The notes beneath the pieces are model-generated. The model was not told the DNA's origin and did no database searches. It saw nothing but the letters and a program-made list of their open reading frames with translations. Shown here piece after piece: positions 23,590 to 37,411 of a stretch of 64,000 nt of DNA. The stretch is from Coriaria nepalensis (lineage: Eukaryota > Streptophyta > Magnoliopsida > Cucurbitales > Coriariaceae). A program made the translations under genes and the position numbers. Where the stretch lies: assembly GCA_027186245.1 (NCBI GenBank), contig CP114490.1, positions 5,719,001-5,783,000 on the forward strand. Reading direction: 5' to 3'. The number at the start of each line of letters is the position of its first letter. Position 1 is the first letter of the stretch.

Positions 23590-26500
23590 CCTTAGACTCA
23601 TTTGAACGTGTCTCTTCAAGACACGAAACCATTTGAATGATGTTCAAATGAATTCTATTTTCACACATCACACCCAAATTCTGTGCATAAACTTGCTAGT
23701 GATCATATAAGGACAGTTGTGTCTTTGTTTCATCTGAAAATCATTTCAATGAGTCTTCTAAAGCCGTTAAATCATTCGAATGAGATTCGAATGAATTCTA
23801 TTTTCGCACTTCAAACACAAGTTTCGTGCATAACATTCTAAGGATATTTCAAGCAAACGTGTGCTTTTGTTTCACATCAAACTCAATTCTGTGGGTCTCC
23901 TCAACCCACTAAATAATATGAATAAGGTTCGAACGAATTCTATTTTCGCATTTCAAACAGAAGTTTCGTGCATAACATACTAATGGTCTTCGAAGAACAT
24001 GTGTACCTGTTTTTTTTACCTTAGAGTCATTTGAATGTGTCTGTTCAAGACACAAAAAAAATTGAATGATGTTCAAATGAATTCTATTTTCACACATCAA
24101 ACCCAAATTCTGTGCATAAACTTGCTAGTGATCATATAAGGACAGTTGTGTCTTTGTTTCACCTGAAAATCATTTCAATGAGTCTTCTAAAGCCATTAAA
24201 TCATTCGAATGAGATTCGGATGAATTCTATTTTCGCACTTCAAACACAAGTTTCGTGCATAACATTCTAATGATATTTCAAGCAAACGTGTGCTTTTGTT
24301 TCACATCAAACTCAATTCTGTGGGTCTCCTCAACCCACTAAATAATATGAATAAGGTTCGAACGAATTCTATTTTCGCATTTCAAACAGAAGTTTCGTGC
24401 ATCACATCTTAATGGTCTTTGAAGGACATGTGTGCCTGTTTTTCACCTTAGACTCATTTGAATGTGTCTCTTCAAGACACGAAACCATTTGAATGATGTT
24501 CAAATGAATTCTATTTTCACACATCACACCCAAATTCTGTGCATAAACTTGCTAGTGATCATATAAGGACAGTTGTGTTTTTGTTTCACCTGAAAATCAT
24601 TTCAATGAGTCTTCTAAAGCCGTTAAATCATTCGAATGAGATTCGAATGAATTCTATTTTCGCACTTCAAACACAAGTTTCGTGCATAACATTCTAATGA
24701 TATTTCAAGCAAACGTGTGCTTTTGTTTCACATCAAACTCAATTCTGTGGGTCTCCTCAACCCACTAAATAATATGAATAAGGTTCGAACGAATTCTATT
24801 TTCGCATTTCAAACAGAAGTTTCGTGCATAACATACTAATGGTCTTCGAAGGACATGTGTACCTGTTTTTTACCTTAGAGTCATTTGAATGTGTCTGTTC
24901 AAGACACAAAAAAAAATGAATGATGTTCAAATGAATTCTATTTTCACACATCAAACCCAAATTCTGTGCATAAACTTGCTAGTGATCATATAAGGACAGT
25001 TGTGTCTTTGTTTCACCTGAAAATCATTTCAATGAGTCTTCTAAAGCCATTAAATCATTCGAATGAGATTCGGATGAATTCTATTTTCGCACTTCAAACA
25101 CAAGTTTCGTGCATAACATTCTAATGATATTTCAAGCAAACGTGTGCTTTTGTTTCACATCAAACTCAATTCTGTGGGTCTCCTCAACCCACTAAATAAT
25201 ATGAATAAGGTTCGAACGAATTCTATTTTCGCATTTCAAACAGAAGTTTCGTGCATAACATACTAATGGTCTTCGAAGGACATGTGTACCTGTTTTTTAC
25301 CTTAGAGTCATTTGAATGTGTCTGTTCAAGACACAAAAAAAATTGAATGATGTTCAAATGAATTCTATTTTCACACATCAAACTCAAATTCTGTGCATAA
25401 ACTTGCTAGTGATCATATAAGGACAGTTGTGTTTTTGTTTCACCTGAAAATCATTTCAATGAGTCTTCTAAAGCCGTTAAATCATTCGAATGAGATTCGA
25501 ATGAATTCTATTTTCGCACTTCAAACACAAGTTTCGTGCATAACATTCTAATGATATTTCAAGAAAACGTGTGCTTTAGTTTCACATGAAACTCAATTCT
25601 GTGGGTCTCCTTAACCCACTAAATAATATGAATAAGGTTCGAATGTATTCTATTTTCGCATTTCGAACAGAAGTCTCGTGCATAACATACTAATGGTCTT
25701 CGAAGGACATGTGTGCCTGTTTTTCACCTTAGAGTTATTTGAATGTGTCTCTTCAAGACACTAAACCATTTAAATGATATTCAAATGAATTCTATTATCA
25801 CACATCAAACACAAATTTGGTGCATAACTTGCTAGTGATCACAAAAGGACAGTTGTGTCTTTGTTTCACCTGAAAATCATTTCAATGAGTCTTCTCAAGC
25901 TACTAAATCATTCTAATGAGATTCAAATGAATTCTATTTTGGTACTTCAAACACAAGTTTCGTGCATAACATTCTAATGATATTTCAAGCAAACATGTGC
26001 TTTTGTTACACATGAAACTCAATTCTGTGGGTCTCCTCAACCCACTAAATTATATGAATAAGGTTCGAACGAATTATATTTTCGCATTTCGAACAAAAGT
26101 TTCATGCATAACATACTAATGGTCTTTGATGGACATGTGTGCCTGTTTTTCACCTTAGACTCATTTGAATGTGTCTCTTCAAGACACAAAACCATTTGAA
26201 TGATGTTCAAATGAATTCTATTTTCACACATCAAACCCAAATTCTGTGCATAAACTTGCTAGTGATCATATAAGGACAGTTGTGTTTTTGTTTCACCTGA
26301 AAATCATTTCAATGAGTCTTCTAAACCCGTTAAATCATTCGAATGAGATTCGGATGAATTCTAATTTCGCACTTTAAACACAAGTTTTGTGCATAAAATT
26401 CTAATGATATTTCAAGCAAACGTGTGCTTTTGTTTCACATGAAACTCAATTCTGTGGGTCTCCTCAACCCACTAAATATTATGAATAATGTTCGAACGAA

Positions 26501-27226
26501 TTATATTTTCGCATTTCGAACACAAGTTTCGTGCGTAACATACTAATGGTCTTGGAAGGACATGTGTACCTGTTTTTCAGCTTTGACTCATTTGAATGTG
26601 TCTCTTCAAAACACTAAACCATTTGAATGATGTTCAAATGAATTCTATTTTCCCACATCAAACACAAATTCTGTGCATAAACTTGCTAGTGATCACATAA
26701 GGACAGTTGTGTTTTTGTTTCACCTGAAAATCATTTCAATGAGTCTTCTAAAGCCGTTAAATCATTCGAATGAGATTCGAATGAATTCTATTTTCGCACT
26801 TCAAACAAAAGTTTCGTGCATAACATTCTAATGATATTTCAAGCAAACGTGTGCTTTTGTTTCACATCAAACTCAATTCTGTGGGTCTCCTCAACCCACT
26901 AAATAATATTAATAAGGTTCGAACGAATTCTATTTTCGCATTTCAAACAGAAGTTTCGTGCATAACATACTAATGGTCTTCGAAGGACATGTGTACCTGT
27001 TTTTTACCTTAGAGTCATTTGAATGTGTCTGTTCAAGACACAAAAAAAATTGAATGATGTTCAAATGAATTCTATTTTCACACATCAAACCCAAATTCTG
27101 TGCATAAACTTGCTAGTGATCATATAAGGACAGTTGTGTTTTTGTTTCACCTGAAAATCATTTCAATGAGTCTTCTAAAGCCATTACATCATTTGAATGA
27201 GAGTCGAATGAATTCTAATTTCGCAC
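23569..27226 (+). repeat. Mixed zone with 853-bp, 427-bp and 7-unit repeats
   Basis: The CATCACACCC variant in C occurs at about 23,666 and 24,519, and GATTCGGATG in A at about 24,214 and 25,067: 853 bp (two units) apart. The B block with TCACATCAAACTC and the T-run variant of C (CCTGTTTTTTACC) occurs at about 23,877, 24,730 and 25,157. A single copy near 24,008 has a longer T run. The marker block seen at 23047 recurs at 26037 and 29027, both 2,990 bp (7 units) apart. This looks like several small local amplifications between two larger ones. Confidence 0.7.
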
Positions 27227-30200
27227 TTCAAACACAAGTTTCGTGCATAACATTCTAATGATATTTCAAGCAAACGTGTGCATTTATTTCACATGAAACT
27301 CAATTATGTGGGTCTGCTCAACCCACTAAATAATATGAATAAGGCTCGAACGAATTCTATTTTCGCATTTCAAACAGAAGTTTCGTGCATCACATATTAA
27401 TGGTCTTTGAAGGACATGTGTGCCTGTTTTTCACCTTAGACTCATTTGAATGTGTCTCTTCAAGACACGAAACCATTTGAATGATGTTCAAATGAATTCT
27501 ATTTTCACACATCACACCCAAATTCTGTGCATAAACTTGCTAGTGATCATATAAGGACAGTTGTGTTTTTGTTTCACCTGAAAATCATTTCAATGAGTCT
27601 TCTAAAGCCGTTAAATCATTCGAATGAGATTCGAATGAATTCTATTTTCGCACTTCAAACACAAGTTTCGTGCATAACATTCTAATGATATTTCAAGCAA
27701 ACGTGTGCTTTTGTTTCACATCAAACTCAATTCTGTGGGTCTCCTCAACCCACTAAATAATATGAATAAGGTTCGAACGAATTATATATATTCGCATTTC
27801 AAACAGAAGTTTGGTGCATAAGATACTTATGGTCTTCGAAGGACATGTGTACCTGTTTTTCACCTTAGAGTCATTTGAATGTGTCTTTTCAAGACACTAA
27901 ACCATTTGAATGATTTTCAAATGAATTCTATTTTCACACATCAAACCCAAATTCTGTGCATAAACTTGCTAGTGATCATATAAGGACAGTTGTGTCTTTG
28001 TTTCACCTGAAAATCATTTTAATGAGTGTTCTAAAGCCATTAAATCATTTGAATGAGATTCGAATGAATTCTAATTTCGCACTTCAAACACAAGTTTCGT
28101 GCATAAAATTCTAATGATATTTCAAGCAAACGTGTGCTTTTGTTTCACATGAAACTCAATTCTGTGGGTCTCCTCAATCCACTAAATAATATGAATAAGG
28201 TTCGAACAAATTCTATTTTCGCATTTCAAACAGAAGTTTCGTGCATAACATACTAATGGTCTTCGAAGGACATGTGTACCTGTTTTTCACCTTAGACTCA
28301 TTTGAATGTGTCTCTTCAAGACACTAAACCATTTGAATGATGTTCAAATGAATTCTATTTTCACACATCAAACCTAAATTCTGTGCATAAACTTGCTAGT
28401 GATCGTATAAGGACAGTTGTGTCTTTGTTTCACCTGAAAATCATTTCAATGAGTCTTCTAAAGCCATTAAATCATTCGAATGAGATTCGAATGAATTCTA
28501 TTTTCGCACTTCAAACACAAGTTTCGTGCATAACATTCTAATGATATTTCAAGAAAACGTGTGCTTTAGTTTCACATGAAACTCAATTCTGTGGGTCTCC
28601 TTAACCCACTAAATAATATGAATAAGGTTCGAATGTATTTTATTTTCGCATTTCAAACAGAAGTCTCGTGCATAACATACTAATGGTCTTCGAAGGACAT
28701 GTCTGCCTGTTTTTCACCTTAGAGTTATTTGAATGTGTCTCTTCAAGACACTAAACCATTTAAATGATATTCAAATGAATTCTATTTTCACACATCAAAC
28801 ACAAATTTGGTGCATAACTTGCTAGTGATCACAAAAGGACAGTTGTGTCTTTGTATCACCTGAAAATCATTTCAATGAGTCTTCTCAAGCTACTAAATCA
28901 TTCTAATGAGATTCAAATGAATTCTATTTTGGTACTTCAAACACAAGTTTCGTGCATAACATTCTAATGATATTTCAAGCAAACATGTGCTTTTGTTACA
29001 CATGAAACTCAATTCTGTGGGTCTCCTCAACCCACTAAATTATATGAATAAGGTTCGAACGAATTATATTTTCGCATTTCGAACAAAAGTTTCATGCATA
29101 ACATACTAATGGTCTTTGATGGACATGTGTGCCTGTTTTTCACCTTAGACTCATTTGAATGTGTCTCTTCAAGACACAAAACCATTTGAATGATGTTCAA
29201 ATGAATTCTATTTTCCCACATCAAACACAAATTCTGTGCATAAACTTGCTAGTGATCACATAAGGACAGTTGTGTCTTTGTTTCACCTGAAAATCATTTC
29301 AATGAGTTTTCTCAAGCTAATAAATCATTCCAATGAGATTCAAATGAATTCTATTTTCGCATTTCAAACACAAGTTTCGTGCATAACATTCTAATGATAT
29401 TTCAAGCAAACGTGTACATTTATTTCACATGAAACTCAATTATGTGGGTCTGCTCAACCCACTAAATAATATGAATAAGGCTCGAACGAATTCTATTTTC
29501 GCATTTCAAACAGAAGTTTCGTGCATCACATATTAATGGTCTTTGAAGGACATGTGTGCCTGTTTTTCACCTTAGACTCATTTGAATGTGTCTCTTCAAG
29601 ACACGAAACCATTTGAATGATGTTCAAATGAATTCTATTTTCACACATAACACCCAAATTCTGTGCATAAACTTGCTAGTGATCATATAAGGACAGTTGT
29701 GTTTTTGTTTCACCTGAAAATCATTTCAATGAGTCTTCTAAAGCCGTTAAATCATTCGAATGAGATTCGAATGAATTCTATTTTCGCACTTCAAACACAA
29801 GTTTCGTGCATAACATTCTAATGATATTTCAAGCAAACGTGTGCTTTTGTTTCACATCAAACTCAATTCTGTGGGTCTCCTCAACCCACTAAATAATATG
29901 AATAAGGTTCGAACGAATTCTATTTTCGCATTTCAAACAGAAGTTTCGTGCATAACATACTAATGGTCTTCGAAGGACATGTGTACCTGTTTTTTACCTT
30001 AGAGTCATTTGAATGTGTCTGTTCAAGACACAAAAAAAATTGAATGATGTTCAAATGAATTCTATTTTCACACATCAAACCCAAATTCTGTGCATAAACT
30101 TGCTAGTGATCATATAAGGACAGTTGTGTCTTTGTTTCACCTGAAAATCATTTCAATGAGTCTTCTAAAGCCATTAAATCATTCGAATGAGATTCGGATG

Positions 30201-30942
30201 AATTCTAATTTTGCACTTTAAACACAAGTTTTGTGCATAAAATTCTAATGATATTTCAAGCAAACGTGTGCTTTTGTTTCACATGAAACTCAATTCTGTG
30301 GGTCTCCTCAACCCACTAAATATTATGAATAATGTTCGAACGAATTATATTTTCGCATTTCGAACACAAGTTTCGTGCGTAACATACTAATGGTCTTGGA
30401 AGGACATGTGTACCTGTTTTTCAGCTTTGACTCATTTGAATGTGTCTCTTCAAAACACTACACCATTTGAATGATGTTCAAATGAATTATATTTTCACAC
30501 ATCAAACACAAATTCCGTGCATAACTTGCTAGTGATCACATAAGGACAGTTGTGTCTTTGTTTCACCTGAAAATCATTTCAATGAGTTTTCTCAAGCTAA
30601 TAAATCATTCCAATGAGATTCAAATGAATTCTATTTTCGCATTTCAAACACAAGTTTCGTGCATAACATTCTAATGATATTTCAAGCAAACGTGTGCATT
30701 TATTTCACATGAAACTCAATTATGTGGGTCTGCTCAACCCACTAAATAATATGAATAAGGCTCGAACGAATTCTATTTTCGCATTTCAAACAGAAGTTTC
30801 GTGCATCACATATTAATGGTCTTTGAAGGACATGTGTGCCTGTTTTTCACCTTAGACTCATTTGAATGTGTCTCTTCAAGACACGAAACCATTTGAATGA
30901 TGTTCAAATGAATTCTATTTTCACACATCACACCCAAATTCT

Positions 30943-31085
30943 GTGCATAAACTTGCTAGTGATCATATAAGGACAGTTGTGTTTTTGTTTCACCTGAAAA
31001 TCATTTCAATGAGTCTTCTAAAGCCGTTAAATCATTCGAATGAGATTCGAATGAATTCTATTTTCGCACTTCAAACACAAGTTTC
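30943..31085 (+). repeat. Subunit A, representative domain 2 copy (143 bp)
   Basis: Starts GTGCATAAACTTGCTAGTG. At 31033-31053 it contains a perfect inverted repeat: arm CATTCGAAT, loop GAG, arm ATTCGAATG. Each half also contains the self-complementary ATTCGAAT. GAATTC overlaps the last base of the dyad at 31053-31058. It ends at the next GTGCATAAC at 31086. Confidence 0.92.
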
Positions 31086-31229
31086 GTGCATAACATTCTA
31101 ATGATATTTCAAGCAAACGTGTGCTTTTGTTTCACATCAAACTCAATTCTGTGGGTCTCCTCAACCCACTAAATAATATGAATAAGGTTCGAACGAATTA
31201 TATATATTCGCATTTCAAACAGAAGTTTG
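31086..31229 (+). repeat. Subunit B, representative domain 2 copy (144 bp, TA-expanded variant)
   Basis: Contains the domain 2 hairpin at 31151-31169 (GTGGGT, 7-base loop CTCCTCA, ACCCAC). After GGTTCGAACGAATT it reads ATATATATTCGC instead of CTATTTTCGC, which removes the EcoRI site and adds two bases of TA repeat. The tail is AGAAGTTTGGTGCATAAG, a variant linked to the TA expansion in every copy I checked. Confidence 0.9.
31151..31169 (+). other. Subunit B hairpin specific to domain 2
   Basis: Arms GTGGGT and ACCCAC flank CTCCTCA. Where the preceding base is A (CAGTGGGT...ACCCACTAA, for example near 37,980-38,001) the stem is 7 bp. Domain 1 copies have GTGAGT with GCCACT or CCCGCT and cannot form it. 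The first domain 2 copy, near 12,517, has GTGGGT but ACACAC, so only one arm has changed. Confidence 0.85.
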
Positions 31230-31371
31230 GTGCATAAGATACTTATGGTCTTCGAAGGACATGTGTACCTGTTTTTCACCTTAGAGTCATTTGAATGTGT
31301 CTTTTCAAGACACTAAACCATTTGAATGATTTTCAAATGAATTCTATTTTCACACATCAAACCCAAATTCT
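31230..31371 (+). repeat. Subunit C, representative domain 2 copy (142 bp)
   Basis: Contains two inverted repeats. At 31297-31313 the arms GTGTCTT and AAGACAC flank a 3-base loop TTC. At 31319-31339 the arms CATTTGAA and TTCAAATG flank a 5-base loop and run into GAATTC. It closes a 429-bp unit that began at 30943. Confidence 0.92.
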
Positions 31372-34300
31372 GTGCATAAACTTGCTAGTGATCATATAAG
31401 GACAGTTGTGTCTTTGTTTCACCTGAAAATCATTTTAATGAGTGTTCTAAAGCCATTAAATCATTTGAATGAGATTCGAATGAATTCTAATTTCGCACTT
31501 CAAACACAAGTTTCGTGCATAAAATTCTAATGATATTTCAAGCAAACGTGTGCTTTTGTTTCACATGAAACTCAATTCTGTGGGTCTCCTCAATCCACTA
31601 AATAATATGAATAAGGTTCGAACAAATTCTATTTTCGCATTTCAAACAGAAGTTTCGTGCATAACATACTAATGGTCTTCGAAGGACATGTGTACCTGTT
31701 TTTCACCTTAGACTCATTTGAATGTGTCTCTTCAAGACACTAAACCATTTGAATGATGTTCAAATGAATTCTATTTTCACACATCAAACCTAAATTCTGT
31801 GCATAAACTTGCTAGTGATCGTATAAGGACAGTTGTGTCTTTGTTTCACCTGAAAATCATTTCAATGAGTCTTCTAAAGCCATTAAATCATTCGAATGAG
31901 ATTCGAATGAATTCTATTTTCGCACTTCAAACACAAGTTTCGTGCATAACATTCTAATGATATTTCAAGAAAACGTGTGCTTTAGTTTCACATGAAACTC
32001 AATTCTGTGGGTCTCCTTAACCCACTAAATAATATGAATAAGGTTCGAATGTATTTTATTTTCGCATTTCAAACAGAAGTCTCGTGCATAACATACTAAT
32101 GGTCTTCGAAGGACATGTCTGCCTGTTTTTCACCTTAGAGTTATTTGAATGTGTCTCTTCAAGACACTAAACCATTTAAATGATATTCAAATGAATTCTA
32201 TTTTCACACATCAAACACAAATTTGGTGCATAACTTGCTAGTGATCACAAAAGGACAGTTGTGTCTTTGTATCACCTGAAAATCATTTCAATGAGTCTTC
32301 TCAAGCTACTAAATCATTCTAATGAGATTCAAATGAATTCTATTTTGGTACTTCAAACACAAGTTTCGTGCATAACATTCTAATGATATTTCAAGCAAAC
32401 ATGTGCTTTTGTTACACATGAAACTCAATTCTGTGGGTCTCCTCAACCCACTAAATTATATGAATAAGGTTCGAACGAATTATATTTTCGCATTTCGAAC
32501 AAAAGTTTCATGCATAACATACTAATGGTCTTTGATGGACATGTGTGCCTGTTTTTCACCTTAGACTCATTTGAATGTGTCTCTTCAAGACACAAAACCA
32601 TTTGAATGATGTTCAAATGAATTCTATTTTCCCACATCAAACACAAATTCTGTGCATAAACTTGCTAGTGATCACATAAGGACAGTTGTGTCTTTGTTTC
32701 ACCTGAAAATCATTTCAATGAGTTTTCTCAAGCTAATAAATCATTCCAATGAGATTCAAATGAATTCTATTTTCGCATTTCAAACACAAGTTTCGTGCAT
32801 AACATTCTAATGATATTTCAAGCAAACGTGTACATTTATTTCACATGAAACTCAATTATGTGGGTCTGCTCAACCCACTAAATAATATGAATAAGGCTCG
32901 AACGAATTCTATTTTCGCATTTCAAACAGAAGTTTCGTGCATCACATATTAATGGTCTTTGAAGGACATGTGTGCCTGTTTTTCACCTTAGACTCATTTG
33001 AATGTGTCTCTTCAAGACACGAAACCATTTGAATGATGTTCAAATGAATTCTATTTTCACACATAACACCCAAATTCTGTGCATAAACTTGCTAGTGATC
33101 ATATAAGGACAGTTGTGTTTTTGTTTCACCTGAAAATCATTTCAATGAGTCTTCTAAAGCCGTTAAATCATTCGAATGAGATTCGAATGAATTCTATTTT
33201 CGCACTTCAAACACAAGTTTCGTGCATAACATTCTAATGATATTTCAAGCAAACGTGTGCTTTTGTTTCACATCAAACTCAATTCTGTGGGTCTCCTCAA
33301 CCCACTAAATAATATGAATAAGGTTCGAACGAATTCTATTTTCGCATTTCAAACAGAAGTTTCGTGCATAACATACTAATGGTCTTCGAAGGACATGTGT
33401 ACCTGTTTTTTACCTTAGAGTCATTTGAATGTGTCTGTTCAAGACACAAAAAAAATTGAATGATGTTCAAATGAATTCTATTTTCACACATCAAACCCAA
33501 ATTCTGTGCATAAACTTGCTAGTGATCATATAAGGACAGTTGTGTCTTTGTTTCACCTGAAAATCATTTCAATGAGTCTTCTAAAGCCATTAAATCATTC
33601 GAATGAGATTCGGATGAATTCTAATTTTGCACTTTAAACACAAGTTTTGTGCATAAAATTCTAATGATATTTCAAGCAAACGTGTGCTTTTGTTTCACAT
33701 GAAACTCAATTCTGTGGGTCTCCTCAACCCACTAAATATTATGAATAATGTTCGAACGAATTATATTTTCGCATTTCGAACACAAGTTTCGTGCGTAACA
33801 TACTAATGGTCTTGGAAGGACATGTGTACCTGTTTTTCAGCTTTGACTCATTTGAATGTGTCTCTTCAAAACACTACACCATTTGAATGATGTTCAAATG
33901 AATTATATTTTCACACATCAAACACAAATTCCGTGCATAACTTGCTAGTGATCACATAAGGACAGTTGTGTCTTTGTTTCACCTGAAAATCATTTCAATG
34001 AGTTTTCTCAAGCTAATAAATCATTCCAATGAGATTCAAATGAATTCTATTTTCGCATTTCAAACACAAGTTTCGTGCATAACATTCTAATGATATTTCA
34101 AGCAAACGTCTGCATTTATTTCACATGAAACTCAATTATGTGGGTCTGCTCAACCCACTAAATAATATGAATAAGGCTCGAACGAATTCTATTTTCGCAT
34201 TTCAAACAGAAGTTTCGTGCATCACATATTAATGGTCTTTGAAGGACATGTGTGCCTGTTTTTCACCTTAGACTCATTTGAATGTGTCTCTTCAAGACAC

Positions 34301-37300
34301 GAAACCATTTGAATGATGTTCAAATGAATTCTATTTTCACACATCACACCCAAATTCTGTGCATAAACTTGCTAGTGATCATATAAGGACAGTTGTGTTT
34401 TTGTTTCACCTGAAAATCATTTCAATGAGTCTTCTAAAGCCGTTAAATCATTCGAATGAGATTCGAATGAATTCTATTTTCGCACTTCAAACACAAGTTT
34501 CGTGCATAACATTCTAATGATATTTCAAGCAAACGTGTGCTTTTGTTTCACATCAAACTCAATTCTGTGGGTCTCCTCAACCCACTAAATAATATGAATA
34601 AGGTTCGAACGAATTATATATATTCGCATTTCAAACAGAAGTTTGGTGCATAAGATACTTATGGTCTTCGAAGGACATGTGTACCTGTTTTTCACCTTAG
34701 AGTCATTTGAATGTGTCTTTTCAAGACACTAAACCATTTGAATGATTTTCAAATGAATTCTATTTTCACACATCAAACCCAAATTCTGTGCATAAACTTG
34801 CTAGTGATCATATAAGGACAGTTGTGTCTTTGTTTCACCTGAAAATCATTTTAATGAGTGTTCTAAAGCCATTAAATCATTTGAATGAGATTCGAATGAA
34901 TTCTAATTTCGCACTTCAAACACAAGTTTCGTGCATAAAATTCTAATGATATTTCAAGCAAACGTGTGCTTTTGTTTCACATGAAACTCAATTCTGTGGG
35001 TCTCCTCAATCCACTAAATAATATGAATAAGGTTCGAACAAATTCTATTTTCGCATTTCAAACAGAAGTTTCGTGCATAACATACTAATGGTCTTCGAAG
35101 GACATGTGTACCTGTTTTTCACCTTAGACTCATTTGAATGTGTCTCTTCAAGACACTAAACCATTTGAATGATGTTCAAATGAATTCTATTTTCACACAT
35201 CAAACCTAAATTCTGTGCATAAACTTGCTAGTGATCGTATAAGGACAGTTGTGTCTTTGTTTCACCTGAAAATCATTTCAATGAGTCTTCTAAAGCCATT
35301 AAATCATTCGAATGAGATTCGAATGAATTCTATTTTCGCACTTCAAACACAAGTTTCGTGCATAACATTCTAATGATATTTCAAGAAAACGTGTGCTTTA
35401 GTTTCACATGAAACTCAATTCTGTGGGTCTCCTTAACCCACTAAATAATATGAATAAGGTTCGAATGTATTTTATTTTCGCATTTCAAACAGAAGTCTCG
35501 TGCATAACATACTAATGGTCTTCGAAGGACATGTCTGCCTGTTTTTCACCTTAGAGTTATTTGAATGTGTCTCTTCAAGACACTAAACCATTTAAATGAT
35601 ATTCAAATGAATTCTATTTTCACACATCAAACACAAATTTGGTGCATAACTTGCTAGTGATCACAAAAGGACAGTTGTGTCTTTGTATCACCTGAAAATC
35701 ATTTCAATGAGTCTTCTCAAGCTACTAAATCATTCTAATGAGATTCAAATGAATTCTATTTTGGTACTTCAAACACAAGTTTCGTGCATAACATTCTAAT
35801 GATATTTCAAGCAAACATGTGCTTTTGTTACACATGAAACTCAATTCTGTGGGTCTCCTCAACCCACTAAATTATATGAATAAGGTTCGAACGAATTATA
35901 TTTTCGCATTTCGAACAAAAGTTTCATGCATAACATACTAATGGTCTTTGATGGACATGTGTGCCTGTTTTTCACCTTAGACTCATTTGAATGTGTCTCT
36001 TCAAGACACAAAACCATTTGAATGATGTTCAAATGAATTCTATTTTCCCACATCAAACACAAATTCTGTGCATAAACTTGCTAGTGATCACATAAGGACA
36101 GTTGTGTCTTTGTTTCACCTGAAAATCATTTCAATGAGTTTTCTCAAGCTAATAAATCATTCCAATGAGATTCAAATGAATTCTATTTTCGCATTTCAAA
36201 CACAAGTTTCGTGCATAACATTCTAATGATATTTCAAGCAAACGTGTACATTTATTTCACATGAAACTCAATTATGTGGGTCTGCTCAACCCACTAAATA
36301 ATATGAATAAGGCTCGAACGAATTCTATTTTCGCATTTCAAACAGAAGTTTCGTGCATCACATATTAATGGTCTTTGAAGGACATGTGTGCCTGTTTTTC
36401 ACCTTAGACTCATTTGAATGTGTCTCTTCAAGACACGAAACCATTTGAATGATGTTCAAATGAATTCTATTTTCACACATAACACCCAAATTCTGTGCAT
36501 AAACTTGCTAGTGATCATATAAGGACAGTTGTGTTTTTGTTTCACCTGAAAATCATTTCAATGAGTCTTCTAAAGCCGTTAAATCATTCGAATGAGATTC
36601 GAATGAATTCTATTTTCGCACTTCAAACACAAGTTTCGTGCATAACATTCTAATGATATTTCAAGCAAACGTGTGCTTTTGTTTCACATCAAACTCAATT
36701 CTGTGGGTCTCCTCAACCCACTAAATAATATGAATAAGGTTCGAACGAATTCTATTTTCGCATTTCAAACAGAAGTTTCGTGCATAACATACTAATGGTC
36801 TTCGAAGGACATGTGTACCTGTTTTTTACCTTAGAGTCATTTGAATGTGTCTGTTCAAGACACAAAAAAAATTGAATGATGTTCAAATGAATTCTATTTT
36901 CACACATCAAACCCAAATTCTGTGCATAAACTTGCTAGTGATCATATAAGGACAGTTGTGTCTTTGTTTCACCTGAAAATCATTTCAATGAGTCTTCTAA
37001 AGCCATTAAATCATTCGAATGAGATTCGGATGAATTCTAATTTTGCACTTTAAACACAAGTTTTGTGCATAAAATTCTAATGATATTTCAAGCAAACGTG
37101 TGCTTTTGTTTCACATGAAACTCAATTCTGTGGGTCTCCTCAACCCACTAAATATTATGAATAATGTTCGAACGAATTATATTTTCGCATTTCGAACACA
37201 AGTTTCGTGCGTAACATACTAATGGTCTTGGAAGGACATGTGTACCTGTTTTTCAGCTTTGACTCATTTGAATGTGTCTCTTCAAAACACTACACCATTT

Positions 37301-37411
37301 GAATGATGTTCAAATGAATTATATTTTCACACATCAAACACAAATTCCGTGCATAACTTGCTAGTGATCACATAAGGACAGTTGTGTCTTTGTTTCACCT
37401 GAAAATCATTT

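Larger units (their letters stand above)
27227..37411 (+). repeat. 3,416-bp (8-unit) higher-order repeat, three copies
   Basis: Copies are 27227-30642, 30643-34058 and 34059-37411, the last about 60 bp short of full length. Linked markers keep the 3,416 step: the TA-expanded B at 27781, 31197 and 34613; CGTGTACATTTATTTC at about 29,412, 32,828 and 36,244; the stop-free C complement at 29027, 32443 and 35859. Copies are almost identical, and I noted only scattered private changes such as CGTCTGC in copy 3 near 34,110. Neighbouring 427-bp units inside a copy differ at many sites. The left limit is C versus T at 27226/30642 and the right limit is T at 37412 versus C at 33996. Confidence 0.93.

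Noticed and set aside
23909..24106. Minus-strand frame with a different middle part
   Set aside because: The change is only a frameshift caused by two or so extra T in the run near 24,010, which shows that the frame is not protected.
29027..29230. Recurrent minus-strand open frame of 64-67 codons (also at 1785, 4202, 5913, 20487, 32443, 63166 and others)
   Set aside because: It is the complement of subunit C plus part of B. Copies with frame-breaking changes are more common than open ones, and no start context or domain supports coding.
31075..31095. CENP-B box-like TTTCG in GTTTCGTGCATAAC
   Set aside because: The core TTCG is there, but the remaining required bases (A and CGGG at fixed spacing) are not.
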